This document shows positions 1 to 8,523 of a DNA stretch of 64,000 nucleotides, one piece after another. The translations under genes were made by a program, and so were the position numbers. The DNA is from Hallella seregens ATCC 51272. Its GTDB lineage: Bacteria; Bacteroidota; Bacteroidia; Bacteroidales; Bacteroidaceae. Each line of letters starts with the position of its first letter. The first letter of the stretch is position 1. The stretch covers positions 1-64,000 of the forward strand of contig NZ_JADU01000001.1 in assembly GCF_000518545.1 (NCBI RefSeq), given 5' to 3'. The notes below the pieces were generated by a model. The model saw only the letters and a program-made list of their open reading frames with translations, did no database searches and was not told the origin of the DNA.

Positions 1-29
1 TGCCTTGTGCCGATGGTCATTCGTTATTT

Positions 30-140
<111 letters not shown>

Positions 141-149
141 TTTTTGGTT

Positions 150-186
150 CCCCGTCCACAGGAAGTGTGGGCGGGGGACTTTTTTG
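150..186 (+). terminator. Rho-independent terminator of the rRNA operon
   Basis: An 11-bp stem (150-160 with 166-176, one G-T wobble) closes a 5-nt loop and is followed by a run of six T. It sits 10 nt behind the 5S gene, as expected for an rRNA operon terminator. Confidence 0.9.
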
Positions 187-200
187 GTGGGGGAGGAGGT

Positions 201-359
201 GATAGGCAATTATAGGCGGGGATAGGTAATGATAGGAGGTAATAGGCAATTATAGGTTATGATAGGAGATGATAGGTAATTATAGGAAGTGATAGGTAAT
301 TATAGAGGTGATAAGCTATGATAGGGGGCGATAGGAACTTATAGGGGGCGATATGGATG
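201..359. repeat. Tandem decamer array, about 16 units of RATAGGNNNN
   Basis: From 201 the sequence reads in 10-bp steps as (G/T/A)ATAGG followed by four variable bases, for example GATAGGCAAT, TATAGGCGGG, GATAGGTAAT. One unit (301-309) has 9 bp, which shifts the register; the pattern then continues to about 359. The array fills most of the gap between the rRNA terminator and the next gene. No ORF explains it and its function is unknown. Confidence 0.9.
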
Positions 360-409
360 TGTTTTTAGATAAGGATATATTAAAATGGGGAAATTGGCGT
401 TCCTGATAT

Positions 410-1009
410 ATGGGTAGATTGAGAAGAAGTATCGTTTGGATCAGGCGTTGGAAGCACACGAGGGGATTTGGTGTGCAGTCACCATGGGCCTATCGTTTTA
501 TTCGTTATGTGATTAATGAGCACTATCCATATTATTCTTATGAAGATTTGAGGTTACGGTGGTTCAGGATAGATGTGCTGAGTCGGAAGATGGCTGAACT
601 GCTTTTTCGTATTGCCAATGACAGACAGGCACGTCATTGGTATTTCTATGGCGAGGTTCCGGCATGTTGGGAGGACTATGTGCGAACTGCATGCAGTCAT
701 GCTGATGTTACAGTGATAGATGAGCAATGGACTCCGTATATTGGTGAGTTGGAAAAAGATTTTCACGGAAATGTGGTGGTGATCGACGCGGATGAAGCGG
801 GAAAAACAGTGTATGATCGTTATGCAAGTCGTGCCCACGAGGGTTCTCTGCTTATCGTTCTCGACATCCATGACAATAAGCAAGCACTACGACGTTGGCG
901 GAATATGAGGGATGATAAGCGAAGCGGCATCACTTTCGACTTATATTATTGCGGTTTGATATTCTTTGACCATCGTTTGATCAAGCAGGATTATATAGTC
1001 AATTTCTGA
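410..1009 (+). CDS. Conserved Bacteroidetes hypothetical protein (methyltransferase-like N-terminus)
   Basis: A 199-residue protein with no signal peptide or membrane segment. Its start, with the motif RGFGVQSPWAYRFIR at about residues 19-33, resembles a Bacteroidetes-restricted family annotated in places as SAM-dependent methyltransferase-like. I do not see a convincing glycine-rich SAM motif, so a catalytic role is not supported by the sequence. The rest has alternating acidic and aromatic segments (VVVIDADEAG, LLIVLDIHD) suggestive of a Rossmann-type alpha/beta fold, perhaps a degenerate methyltransferase. It is a single gene, separated from the rRNA operon by the decamer array and from the next gene by about 170 bp. 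The family link is from memory; function unknown. Confidence 0.72.
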   Translation: MGRLRRSIVWIRRWKHTRGFGVQSPWAYRFIRYVINEHYPYYSYEDLRLRWFRIDVLSRKMAELLFRIANDRQARHWYFYGEVPACWEDYVRTACSHADVTVIDEQWTPYIGELEKDFHGNVVVIDADEAGKTVYDRYASRAHEGSLLIVLDIHDNKQALRRWRNMRDDKRSGITFDLYYCGLIFFDHRLIKQDYIVNF

Positions 1010-1114
1010 GGATGCAGCTACTGGGGTTGTTGGAGGAGTGCTTGCACATGTTTGCAGAAACGGCTGGAAAATGATGCTTTGTCTGTAGAAGCGGCTAAAA
1101 AAAAACACAAATTA

Positions 1115-1145
1115 TTTGCAAATACAAATAATTTATTTATTTTTG
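1115..1145 (+). promoter_or_regulatory. Bacteroidetes-type promoter for the DUF2795-type gene
   Basis: TTTG at 1115-1118, a 19-bp spacer, and TATTTTTG at 1138-1145 match the Bacteroidetes -33 TTTG / -7 TAnnTTTG consensus. The expected start of transcription is near 1152, about 30 nt before the ATG at 1181. Confidence 0.7.
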
Positions 1146-1180
1146 CGCAACTATTCAGTAATATGTAAAACGAGAAAACT

Positions 1181-1402
1181 ATGTATTGGACATTGGATTT
1201 GGCTTCGAAGCTCGAGGATGCTCCTTGGCCTGCAACTAAAGAAGAGTTGATAGATTACGCAGTACGTTCTGGTGCCCCGGCTGAAGTTTTGGAGAACTTA
1301 CAGGAGATAGAAGACGAGGGCGATGTCTATGAGAGCATTGAGGACATCTGGCCCGATTATCCCACCAAGGACGATTTTCTTTGGAACGAAGACGAATATT
1401 AA
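1181..1402 (+). CDS. DUF2795-type small acidic protein
   Basis: A 73-residue acidic cytosolic protein beginning MYWTLDLASKLEDAPWPAT, containing ELIDYAVRSGAPAEVLENLQEIED and ending DFLWNEDEY. This is a short, highly conserved Bacteroidetes family that I associate with DUF2795. It is alpha-helical by composition with a strongly acidic tail. No catalytic motif is visible and the role is unknown. It has its own promoter (1115-1145) and a strong terminator (1424-1499), so it is probably monocistronic. An overlapping reading frame at 1323-1520 is a shadow. The family name is from memory; that the gene is real is well supported by codon use and signals. Confidence 0.85.
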   Translation: MYWTLDLASKLEDAPWPATKEELIDYAVRSGAPAEVLENLQEIEDEGDVYESIEDIWPDYPTKDDFLWNEDEY

Positions 1403-1423
1403 GGTCTTGTGGTTGAGATACAC

Positions 1424-1499
1424 AGGCTGTACGTCGGTCTTTTCATGCTGTAGTCGGAATGTTCCGACTTGGATGAAGATACCGGCGTACAGCCTTTTT
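1424..1499 (+). terminator. Large branched hairpin terminator
   Basis: The outer arms 1424-1438 and 1481-1495 pair over 15 bp with one wobble. Inside lies a second perfect inverted repeat (AGTCGGAA, TG, TTCCGACT at 1452-1469). A run of five T ends the structure at 1499. It separates the DUF2795-type gene from the por operon. Confidence 0.75.
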
Positions 1500-1535
1500 C
1501 ATGCAATAAAGTCACCGTAAGGCCGTTATTGAATC

Positions 1536-2468
1536 GTGTTTAAACGCTTTTGGATTATAATACTCTTGGTAGCAGCATCCTCACAGAGGATGTGGGCGCA
1601 GTATGACCCGTCTTTCAGTCATTATTTTGACATGGAGACTTCTTATAATCCCGCAGCGGCTGGCAAGCAGCCGAAGCTCAACGCCACCTTTGCTTACGCT
1701 CTCGATCTGGCCGGTTTTGAGCATAATCCGCAAACAGCTTATGCTTCAGCCGACATGCCCCTTTATGCCTTGAAGACGTATCACGGCGTGGGACTACAGT
1801 TCATGAATGACAAGCTGGGTCTCTTCACCCATCAAAAACTTGCCTTACAGTATGCGTTGAAGTTCAAGTTGATGGGTGGACAGATGAGCGTGGGGCTACA
1901 GGCCGGCATGCTCAATGAGAGTTTTGATGCGAACAAACTCGATGTAGAAGACTCCAGTGACCCCGCTTTCTCCACGGCATCGGGCAACTCGCTTGATTTG
2001 AGTGCCGGATTGTATTACACACACAAGGCCTGGTATGCCGGTGTCTCCGTGTTGCATGCCAACGCCCCTCTCGTGCATCTTGGCGAGACCAACCAGTTGC
2101 AGATCGACCGTACTTATTATTTAACAGGGGGATACAATATAAAGTTGCGCAACCCGTTTCTAACAATAAAGCCTTCGTTTCTGGTGCAAACGGACCTTGT
2201 GGTCTATCGTGCGAATGTCAACGCCCGGCTGATCTACACCAATGGAGACAGGGTGATGTATGGTGGTGTGGGTTACAGCCCCACCAATTCCGTCACCGTG
2301 ATGGTGGGTGGCAGTTTCCACGGTATCATGCTGGGCTACAGTTACGAGGCCTATACCTCGGGCATCAATCCGGGCAACGGCAGTCACGAGCTTTTCGTGG
2401 GCTACCAACACGACATCAATTTAACGAAGAAAGGCCGCAACCTGCACAAGAGCGTCCGCATCTTATAG
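1536..2468 (+). CDS. porP: Type IX secretion outer membrane protein PorP/SprF family
   Basis: A 310-residue protein with a signal peptide (about residues 1-21, ending MWA before QYDPSF). The start QYDPSFSHYFDMETSYNPAAAG is the typical PorP/SprF opening, followed by alternating amphipathic strands of an outer-membrane beta-barrel. In the type IX system PorP-like proteins sit in the outer membrane and are thought to link secreted substrates to the PorK/N ring. It is first in the porP-porK-porL-porM-porN cluster, the usual gene order, which supports PorP rather than a stray SprF paralogue. No clear TAnnTTTG box lies between the upstream terminator and the ATG, so the operon promoter is not located. 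Length is normal for the family. Confidence 0.93.
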   Translation: MFKRFWIIILLVAASSQRMWAQYDPSFSHYFDMETSYNPAAAGKQPKLNATFAYALDLAGFEHNPQTAYASADMPLYALKTYHGVGLQFMNDKLGLFTHQKLALQYALKFKLMGGQMSVGLQAGMLNESFDANKLDVEDSSDPAFSTASGNSLDLSAGLYYTHKAWYAGVSVLHANAPLVHLGETNQLQIDRTYYLTGGYNIKLRNPFLTIKPSFLVQTDLVVYRANVNARLIYTNGDRVMYGGVGYSPTNSVTVMVGGSFHGIMLGYSYEAYTSGINPGNGSHELFVGYQHDINLTKKGRNLHKSVRIL

Positions 2469-2516
2469 GCTTTTGTGCAGAAGAATGCGGGAGCGAAGCA
2501 AAGACAGAAAATTGAA

Positions 2517-3983
2517 ATGACGAACCTTTCAAGCTATATGGGAAAGAAAACTATTGTGGCCCTCTGCCTGGCCGCCGTCGCAACGACGCTGACAGGCTGT
2601 TTCAGTGCCAAGTCGGCCTCTGCCTCCGGTCGAGGCGGCGAAGTGGTGGGCGTGAGTGGCAAAACCTTTACCGAACCCACACCTTACGGCATGACCCGCA
2701 TCAATCGCGGCTATCTGAAGATGGGTCTGCAAGGACAGGACAGCCTTTGGGGCAAGAAGACTCCCGTGAAAGACATCTCCGTGGACGGTTTCTGGATGGA
2801 TGAAACCGAAGTGACCAATTCACAATACAAGCAGTTTGTGATGTGGGTGCGCGACAGTATCCTGCGTACCCGGCTGGCCGATCCCTCTTACGGCGGCGAC
2901 GAGTCGTACATGATTACCGAAGACAAGCATGGCGATCCTGTGAAGCCTCACCTCAACTGGAACAAGCGTTTGCCCCGCAAGCCCACCGAGGACGAGCAGC
3001 GCGCCATCGAAAGCCTCTATGTCACTAATCCCGTGACAGGCGAAAAACTCCTTGACTACAGCCAGATGAACTACCGATACGAGGTGTACGACTACGTGAC
3101 GGCTGCACTGCGCCGCAACCGTCTCAACCCCGAGGAGCGCAATCTCAATACCGATATGGCAGCCGATCCCGATGAGACAGTCATGATTAGCAAGGACACC
3201 GCCTATATCGACGATAACGGACGCATTGTCAGCGAGACCATCAACCGCCCCCTGTCCGGCCCGTGGGACTTTCTCAATACGTACATTGTCAACATCTATC
3301 CCGACACCACATGTTGGGTTAACGATTTCCAAAACTCGGAAAACGAGACCTATCTTCGCAACTACTTCACCAATCCAGCCTACAACGACTATCCTGTCGT
3401 GGGCGTTACTTGGGAACAGGCCAACGCGTTCTGTGCCTGGCGCACCGATTATCTGCTGAAAGGACTGGGAGCCGAAGCCCGTTACATTCAGCGTTACCGA
3501 CTGCCCACCGAGGCAGAGTGGGAGTATGCCGCCCGTGGCAAAGACCAGACGGAGTTCCCGTGGGAGAATGCCGACGTGGCCAATGGCAATGGTTGCTTCT
3601 ATGCCAACTTCAAGCCAGACCGCGGCAATTACACCAAGGACGGCAACCTCATTTCCAGTAAGGTGGCCAGCTATTCGCCCAACACCAACGGCCTCTACGA
3701 CATGGCCGGCAACGTGGCCGAGTGGACGAGTACCATCTATACCGAGGCGGGCGTCGATGCCATGAACGATCTCAACCCCCAGTTGGACTACAAAGCAGCC
3801 CGCGAAGACCCCTACAAGCTCAAGAAGAAGAGCGTTCGCGGAGGCTCTTGGAAAGACCCCGAGAGCTACATCCGCTCGGCTTGGCGCACGTGGGAGTATC
3901 AGAACCAGCCCCGTTCTTACATCGGATTCCGCTGTGTGCGCTCGCTGGCCAACTCCATCACCAGTAAACAGAAAAAGAGATAA
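2517..3983 (+). CDS. porK: Type IX secretion lipoprotein PorK/GldK
   Basis: A 488-residue lipoprotein with a lipobox LTGC (Cys at residue 28 from this start). The mature part is a formylglycine-generating-enzyme-like (FGE/sulfatase-modifying) fold: DGFWMDETEVTNSQY, PVVGVTWEQANAFCAWR, RLPTEAEWEYAARG, GLYDMAGNVAEWTS, VRGGSWKD and GFRCVRS in order. PorK with PorN forms the periplasmic ring attached to the outer membrane. Three starts are possible: GTG 2475, ATG 2517 and ATG 2538. I chose 2517; 2538 would give a compact signal peptide (MGKKTIVALCLAAV...) and is almost as likely. It starts about 50 bp after porP and is followed after 5 bp by porL. Confidence 0.94.
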   Translation: MTNLSSYMGKKTIVALCLAAVATTLTGCFSAKSASASGRGGEVVGVSGKTFTEPTPYGMTRINRGYLKMGLQGQDSLWGKKTPVKDISVDGFWMDETEVTNSQYKQFVMWVRDSILRTRLADPSYGGDESYMITEDKHGDPVKPHLNWNKRLPRKPTEDEQRAIESLYVTNPVTGEKLLDYSQMNYRYEVYDYVTAALRRNRLNPEERNLNTDMAADPDETVMISKDTAYIDDNGRIVSETINRPLSGPWDFLNTYIVNIYPDTTCWVNDFQNSENETYLRNYFTNPAYNDYPVVGVTWEQANAFCAWRTDYLLKGLGAEARYIQRYRLPTEAEWEYAARGKDQTEFPWENADVANGNGCFYANFKPDRGNYTKDGNLISSKVASYSPNTNGLYDMAGNVAEWTSTIYTEAGVDAMNDLNPQLDYKAAREDPYKLKKKSVRGGSWKDPESYIRSAWRTWEYQNQPRSYIGFRCVRSLANSITSKQKKR

Positions 3984-3988
3984 CCATC

Positions 3989-4873
3989 ATGTCAAATTAT
4001 AGCAAGTACAATCTGGTGTACCGTCTGCAGAAGTGGATGGACACCGTTGCCGGCCAAACTTTCCTCAACTATGCCTATAGCTGGGGTGCTTCGGTCGTGA
4101 TTCTGGGTGCATTGTTCAAGCTCACGCATCTGGCCGGGGCCAATATCATGCTCTTCCTTGGCATGGGCACAGAGGTGTTGGTGTTCTTCATCTCTGCTTT
4201 CGACCGTCCTTTCGACAAGACGGCCGACGGGCGCGAGATGCCCACTCGCGTCACGGAGGAGTTCCTGGCCAGTGGCATCGTCTCTTATGGCAAGGGCGAA
4301 ACGCCCGCTGCTCCCGACGAACAGCCCGCCCCTGCCGCAGTGGCCGTGCAGGTTGCCCAGCCTGTCGGTTCCGTACAGACGGCTGCACCTGCCTCGTCCG
4401 GAGCTGCCGCCCAGCCCAACTACGTGCCCCGGATGTCGGCCGAGGAGGCTGCCGTCCAGCCCAACTACGTGCCCCAGATGTCGGCCGAAGAGGCTGCCGC
4501 CCAGCCCAACTACGTGCCCCAGATGTCGGCCGAAGAGGCTACCGCCCTCAACGAGGCCCAGGGCAACTACGTCGACGAGCTCAAGGAATTGGTGGAAACG
4601 CTGAAGAAAGTCAATGAGCAGAGTGCCCGACTCACGCGCGACAGCGAGGAGATGGAGAACCTTAACCGCACGCTTACCGGCATCAGCAAGGTCTACGAGA
4701 TGCAGCTTAAAGGAGCCAGCCAGCAGATAGGAACCATCGACCAGATTAACGACCAGACCCGCAAGATGGCCCAGCAGATAGAGCAACTCAACCAGATCTA
4801 TGCCCGCATGATAGAGGCCATGACGGTGAACATGCACGTGGCGGCTCCCGGTGCCGCCCACACGGACGAATAA
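3989..4873 (+). CDS. porL: Type IX secretion inner membrane protein PorL/GldL
   Basis: A 294-residue inner-membrane protein. Two hydrophobic helices (about residues 29-50 and 53-70) with the conserved KWMDT...GASVVILGALFKLTH and MGTEVLVFF segments identify GldL/PorL, the stator-like part of the proton-driven PorL-PorM motor. An Ala/Pro-rich linker follows (about 105-140), then three copies of a 15-residue unit QPNYVPxMSAEEAxx (residues 142-186), then a coiled-coil-like cytoplasmic region (about 190-285). The triplicated linker is unusual and is listed separately. The conserved intramembrane acidic residue is probably E62 in MGTEVLVFF. It is tightly packed with porK and porM. Confidence 0.94.
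   Translation: MSNYSKYNLVYRLQKWMDTVAGQTFLNYAYSWGASVVILGALFKLTHLAGANIMLFLGMGTEVLVFFISAFDRPFDKTADGREMPTRVTEEFLASGIVSYGKGETPAAPDEQPAPAAVAVQVAQPVGSVQTAAPASSGAAAQPNYVPRMSAEEAAVQPNYVPQMSAEEAAAQPNYVPQMSAEEATALNEAQGNYVDELKELVETLKKVNEQSARLTRDSEEMENLNRTLTGISKVYEMQLKGASQQIGTIDQINDQTRKMAQQIEQLNQIYARMIEAMTVNMHVAAPGAAHTDE
4412..4546 (+). repeat. Three in-frame 45-bp repeats inside porL
   Basis: Three adjacent 45-bp units encode QPNYVPRMSAEEAAV, QPNYVPQMSAEEAAA and QPNYVPQMSAEEATA. The DNA copies are nearly identical, pointing to recent duplication or ongoing homogenisation. The unit length keeps the frame. Confidence 0.92.
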
Positions 4874-4885
4874 ACGACAGACGAC

Positions 4886-6442
4886 ATGGCAATCAAGAAA
4901 AGACCGGTCAGCCCTCGCCAGAAGATGATCAACCTGATGTACATCGTCTTACTGGCCATGCTTGCACTGAACATCTCCACCGAGGTGCTCAACGGCTTTG
5001 CCGTGGTCGAGGAGAGTCTGAACCGCACAACGAATAATGCCTCGTCGGAGAACGAAGCGCTCTACGGCGACTTCAAGGACCAAATGGCCGCCAACCCTGC
5101 CAAGGTGCGGGCTTGGTTTGAGAAGGCCACCGCCGTGAAGGCCATGAGCGATTCGCTCTTCAATTTCGCCCAGGAACTGAAGGTGGCTATCGTCAGGGAG
5201 GCCGATGGTGCCGACGCCGACGTACACAACATTGAAAACATCGACAATGTCGATGCCGCCGGCACGGTGATGCTGGCTCCCGTCACTGGGCGGGGTGGCA
5301 GGCTCTACCGGGCCATCAACAGCTATCGTGAGCGCATTCTGCAATACATCACCGACCCCGAGCAGCGTCGTATCATCAGCAGCAACCTCTCTACCGCAGT
5401 TCCCCGTAAGGCCAACACGCTGGGCAAGAACTGGCAGGAGTACATGTTCGAGAATATGCCGGTGGCTGCCGCCGTCACCTTGCTGTCCAAATTGCAGAAT
5501 GATGTGCGCCATGCCGAGGGCGACGTGCTCCATACACTCGTCTCCAACATCGACCTCAAAGACATTCGTGTGAACAAACTTTCGGCCTTTGTTGTGCCCG
5601 AGAAGACTACCCTTTATCCTGGCGAGCGCTTTACAGCCAACATTGTCATGGCAGCCATCGACACCACCAAGCAGCCCGAAATCTATGTCAACGGCTCGCG
5701 GGTGAACACCGCAGCAGGGCAGTACAGCTTCACAGCCGGCGGCGTGGGCGACCATCAGTTCGGCGGTTACATCCTCATGCGCAATGCCAACGGCGACGTG
5801 CTGCGCCGCGACTTCCTGCAGAAATACAGTGTCATTCCCGTACCCGGTGGCGCCACCGTGGCTGCCGACCTCATGAATGTGCTCTATGCGGGATACCGCA
5901 ATCCCATCAGCGTCAGTGTGCCGGGCGTGCCCCAGAATGCCGTTTCGGTATCAATGTCGGGCGGAAGCCTCTCTGCAGCCGGTGCCGGCCGCTACGTGGC
6001 GGTGCCCTCGGCCGTGGGCCACGACGTCACATTCCACGTTTCTGCCCGCGACGGCGGCAAGCTGCGGTCGTTCCCGCCGTTCACGTTCAAGGTGCGCCGG
6101 CTGCCCGATCCCACGCCCTACATAGCGTTGGGCACCGACCGTTTCAAGGGCGGCAGTCTCGCCAAGGCCAGTCTCATGGGTGCCTCGACGCTCAGCGCGG
6201 CCATCGACGACGGCATCCTCGACATACAGTTCCAGGTCAGTAGCTTCTCCGCCGTGTTCTACGACAACATGGGCAATGCCGTGCAAATGGCCTCGTCGGG
6301 CGCTGGTTTCACCGACCGCATGCGGGAGCAGTTCCGTCGGCTCTCCCATGGCCGCCGGTTCTACATCACCGAGGTGAAGGCCGTGGGCCCCGACGGCATC
6401 AGCCGTACACTGCCTGGTGCGATGGAGGTGAAAGTGAAGTAG
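4886..6442 (+). CDS. porM: Type IX secretion motor protein PorM/GldM
   Basis: A 518-residue protein with a conserved cytoplasmic start (MAIKKRPVSPRQKMINLMY), one transmembrane helix (about residues 15-36, IVLLAMLALNIS with the following STEVLNGF) and a long periplasmic part. GldM/PorM dimers cross the periplasm from the PorL stator to the PorK/N ring and transmit rotation or torque. The sequence NLMYIVLLAMLALNIS is a hallmark of the family, and length is normal. It lies 12 bp after porL and 72 bp before the chosen porN start, clearly in one operon. Confidence 0.95.
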   Translation: MAIKKRPVSPRQKMINLMYIVLLAMLALNISTEVLNGFAVVEESLNRTTNNASSENEALYGDFKDQMAANPAKVRAWFEKATAVKAMSDSLFNFAQELKVAIVREADGADADVHNIENIDNVDAAGTVMLAPVTGRGGRLYRAINSYRERILQYITDPEQRRIISSNLSTAVPRKANTLGKNWQEYMFENMPVAAAVTLLSKLQNDVRHAEGDVLHTLVSNIDLKDIRVNKLSAFVVPEKTTLYPGERFTANIVMAAIDTTKQPEIYVNGSRVNTAAGQYSFTAGGVGDHQFGGYILMRNANGDVLRRDFLQKYSVIPVPGGATVAADLMNVLYAGYRNPISVSVPGVPQNAVSVSMSGGSLSAAGAGRYVAVPSAVGHDVTFHVSARDGGKLRSFPPFTFKVRRLPDPTPYIALGTDRFKGGSLAKASLMGASTLSAAIDDGILDIQFQVSSFSAVFYDNMGNAVQMASSGAGFTDRMREQFRRLSHGRRFYITEVKAVGPDGISRTLPGAMEVKVK

Positions 6443-6514
6443 GGAGTGCCCGCTCCCCGGCAGACGGGAAGAGGGCCACGGAGTCAAACCATGATAGAAG
6501 AATTTAGAAACAAC

Positions 6515-7561
6515 ATGAAGAGAATATTTTTGATGCTTCTTGCCGTCGGCCTTGCGCTGGCTGCCACGGCGCAGCCCAAGGCCCGGCGCGAGCAGCAGCA
6601 GGCAACCGCCCAGAAGTCGAACAGGGACAACATGACCCTGCGCGCCCAGATTTCGTTCCCCACCGAGGCCCGGATGAGCGAAGACGTGGTGTGGAGGCGC
6701 GACGTCTACCGCGAACTCAGCCTCAACGACGATGCCAATGCCGGCCTTTACTATCCCGTGGAGCCGCTGGGCACGCAGATGAACCTGTTCACCTATATGT
6801 TCAAGCTCATCATGGCCGGGCCGCGCCACGGTGGCATTGCGGCCTACAGCTACGACGTGAACACGGGCAACGAGCGGTTCGATGAGTCGCTGCGCGTGAG
6901 TCCGCTGAAGTTCCTCGACGACTATCACGTCTATTACGAGCGCACCGACCGCGGCGTGCACATCGACGACAGCGACATTCCCTCGGCGCAAGTCAAGGGC
7001 TACTTCATCAAGGAGAGCACTTACTACGACCAGGCCACAGCCACTTTCCATACCAAGGTGCAGGCGCTCTGCCCCGTGATGTATCGTGAAGACGACTTTG
7101 GCGACGGCGTCACCAAGTATCCCTTGTTTTGGGTGCGCTATGCCGACCTGGCTCCTTTCCTTTCCAAGCAGACCATCATGACGAGCAACCTCAACAATGC
7201 CGCCACGATGAGCATCGACGACTACTTCACCATGAATGCCTACAAGGGCAAAATCTACAAGACCACCAACATGCTCGGCCAGACGCTGGCCCAGGTGGCC
7301 GGTAGCGACAGCGTGAAGCTCTCGCGTGAGCAGCAGCGCATCGAGCGCGAGATTGCGGCTTTCGAGAAAGGCATCTGGGGTGACCAGGCCCGCAAGGACT
7401 CGCTCGACTCCATCGCACGGCTCACGCCCCGCGACCTCAAGGCCATGAAGAAAGGCCGCCGCACCTCAACCGCCAAGACCGTCAAGCCCCGTACCCGTCG
7501 GGGCGGCACGCCGTCGGGTAGCAGCAATGCCCGCGTCACCGTACGTCGGCAGCGGCATTAA
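6515..7561 (+). CDS. porN: Type IX secretion ring protein PorN/GldN
   Basis: A 348-residue periplasmic protein from the ATG that opens a good signal peptide (MKRIFLMLLAVGLALAATAQ). Upstream in-frame starts at 6446 and 6491 would add 8-23 residues before the signal and are less likely. Typical GldN segments are present: DVVWRRDVYRELSLNDDANAGLYYPVEP near the N-terminus and VRYADLAPFLSKQ in the middle. PorN associates with PorK in the 50-nm ring of the type IX machine. The C-terminus (about 310-348) is unusually basic and Arg/Ser/Thr-rich. It is last of the five core por genes; the next ORF follows after 35 bp. Confidence 0.93.
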   Translation: MKRIFLMLLAVGLALAATAQPKARREQQQATAQKSNRDNMTLRAQISFPTEARMSEDVVWRRDVYRELSLNDDANAGLYYPVEPLGTQMNLFTYMFKLIMAGPRHGGIAAYSYDVNTGNERFDESLRVSPLKFLDDYHVYYERTDRGVHIDDSDIPSAQVKGYFIKESTYYDQATATFHTKVQALCPVMYREDDFGDGVTKYPLFWVRYADLAPFLSKQTIMTSNLNNAATMSIDDYFTMNAYKGKIYKTTNMLGQTLAQVAGSDSVKLSREQQRIEREIAAFEKGIWGDQARKDSLDSIARLTPRDLKAMKKGRRTSTAKTVKPRTRRGGTPSGSSNARVTVRRQRH

Positions 7562-7596
7562 CCATTATTTTTTCACCAATACCCATAACTACAATC

Positions 7597-8235
7597 ATGA
7601 AAAAGTATCTATCCCTCCTCTTTCTGGCCGTGGCGCTGATGGTGTCCCGGTCGGCCGACGCCCAAGTCAAGTTCGGTCTCAAGGGCGGTCTCAACGTGTC
7701 CAAGATGAGCTTCAGTCAGGACGTGTTCGACGGCAACAACCGTGCCGGCTGGTTTGTTGGTCCCACGGTTAAGTTCACATTGCCTATCGTTGGCCTTAGC
7801 TTCGACGCTTCGGCCCTCTACGACCAGCGTTCGTCCAAGGTGCAGAACACGGATGCTGCCGGAGGTGAGACCACGGTGAAACAGCAGGAAATCAACATTC
7901 CCGTCAACCTGCGCTATGGCGTGGGACTGGGCTCTCTGGCCAACATCTTCCTCTTTGCCGGCCCGCAGTTCGGGTTCAATGTGGGCGATGAGGTGTTTTC
8001 TTGGACCAGCATGGGTAGCTACAAGAACACTTTCCAGTTCCAGAAGTCGAACCTAAGTGTCAACGTCGGCTTGGGTGTCACGCTGCGCAGCCACCTCCAG
8101 TTCTCGGCCAACTACAACATTGCCTGCAGCAAGACGGGTGAGGCCAAGGTGCTCAACACCGTTACAAACACCGTTACGTCGGTCTATAAAGGCCATACCA
8201 ACTCGTGGCAGGTGGCGGTGGCATATTACTTTTAG
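7597..8235 (+). CDS. Small outer membrane beta-barrel protein (PorT-like / OMP_b-brl family)
   Basis: A 212-residue protein with a signal peptide (MKKYLSLLFLAVALMVSRSADAQ) and a start VKFGLKGGLNVSKMSF typical of 8-stranded Bacteroidetes barrel proteins. Alternating polar and apolar strands run to the end, and the last residues WQVAVAYYF end in an aromatic, as needed for barrel assembly. It follows porN by 35 bp in the same direction and may be co-transcribed. Whether it serves the type IX system (PorT is such a barrel) or is an unrelated porin-like protein cannot be decided from sequence. The PorT assignment is therefore left open. Confidence 0.82.
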   Translation: MKKYLSLLFLAVALMVSRSADAQVKFGLKGGLNVSKMSFSQDVFDGNNRAGWFVGPTVKFTLPIVGLSFDASALYDQRSSKVQNTDAAGGETTVKQQEINIPVNLRYGVGLGSLANIFLFAGPQFGFNVGDEVFSWTSMGSYKNTFQFQKSNLSVNVGLGVTLRSHLQFSANYNIACSKTGEAKVLNTVTNTVTSVYKGHTNSWQVAVAYYF

Positions 8236-8311
8236 CAATTCAAAATTCAGAATTTAAAATTCAAAATTGCCGTCCGGACTCGCTGTTCAGCCGTGATTCC
8301 GGGCGGCAATT

Positions 8312-8502
8312 TTTGATATTGAGCCTTGTATTGCAGTGCCGTGAGCGGTGATTCGTCTCAGAAGGCAATGTTGAAACTTGGCTGTTGGGCCTTGTCTCGT
8401 GAAAGCATCGTGCAGGAATTTCTTAAGATGGAAATGTAGAAACTTGGATAATAGGTCTTGTCTCGTAAGTCGAACACGCAGAAATCGTCCCGGATGGTAA
8501 TT
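8312..8502. repeat. Three degenerate copies of a ~66-bp repeat
   Basis: Two clear copies start at 8371 (TTGAAACTTGG) and 8437 (TAGAAACTTGG), 66 bp apart, both continuing with (G/A)GG(C/T)CTTGTCTCGT. A more decayed copy covers about 8312-8370 (GAGCCTTGT...). Just downstream, TTTTGAATTATGAA is repeated directly before the priA start. These fill the 288-bp gap between the barrel gene and priA; nothing else is seen there. Confidence 0.65.
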
Positions 8503-8523
8503 TTGAATTATGAATTTTGAATT

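Noticed and set aside
201-359. CRISPR array
   Set aside because: Units are 10 bp with 4-bp variable parts, far too short for repeats and spacers, and no cas genes are in the window.
2475-2516. GTG start of porK at 2475
   Set aside because: It would place 14-21 polar residues before the lipoprotein signal; ATG 2517 or 2538 fits better.
1536-7561. Gliding motility gene set instead of secretion
   Set aside because: Only the core P-K-L-M-N set is present here, with no gldA-J or spr adhesin genes next to it, so secretion without gliding is the simpler reading for this taxon.
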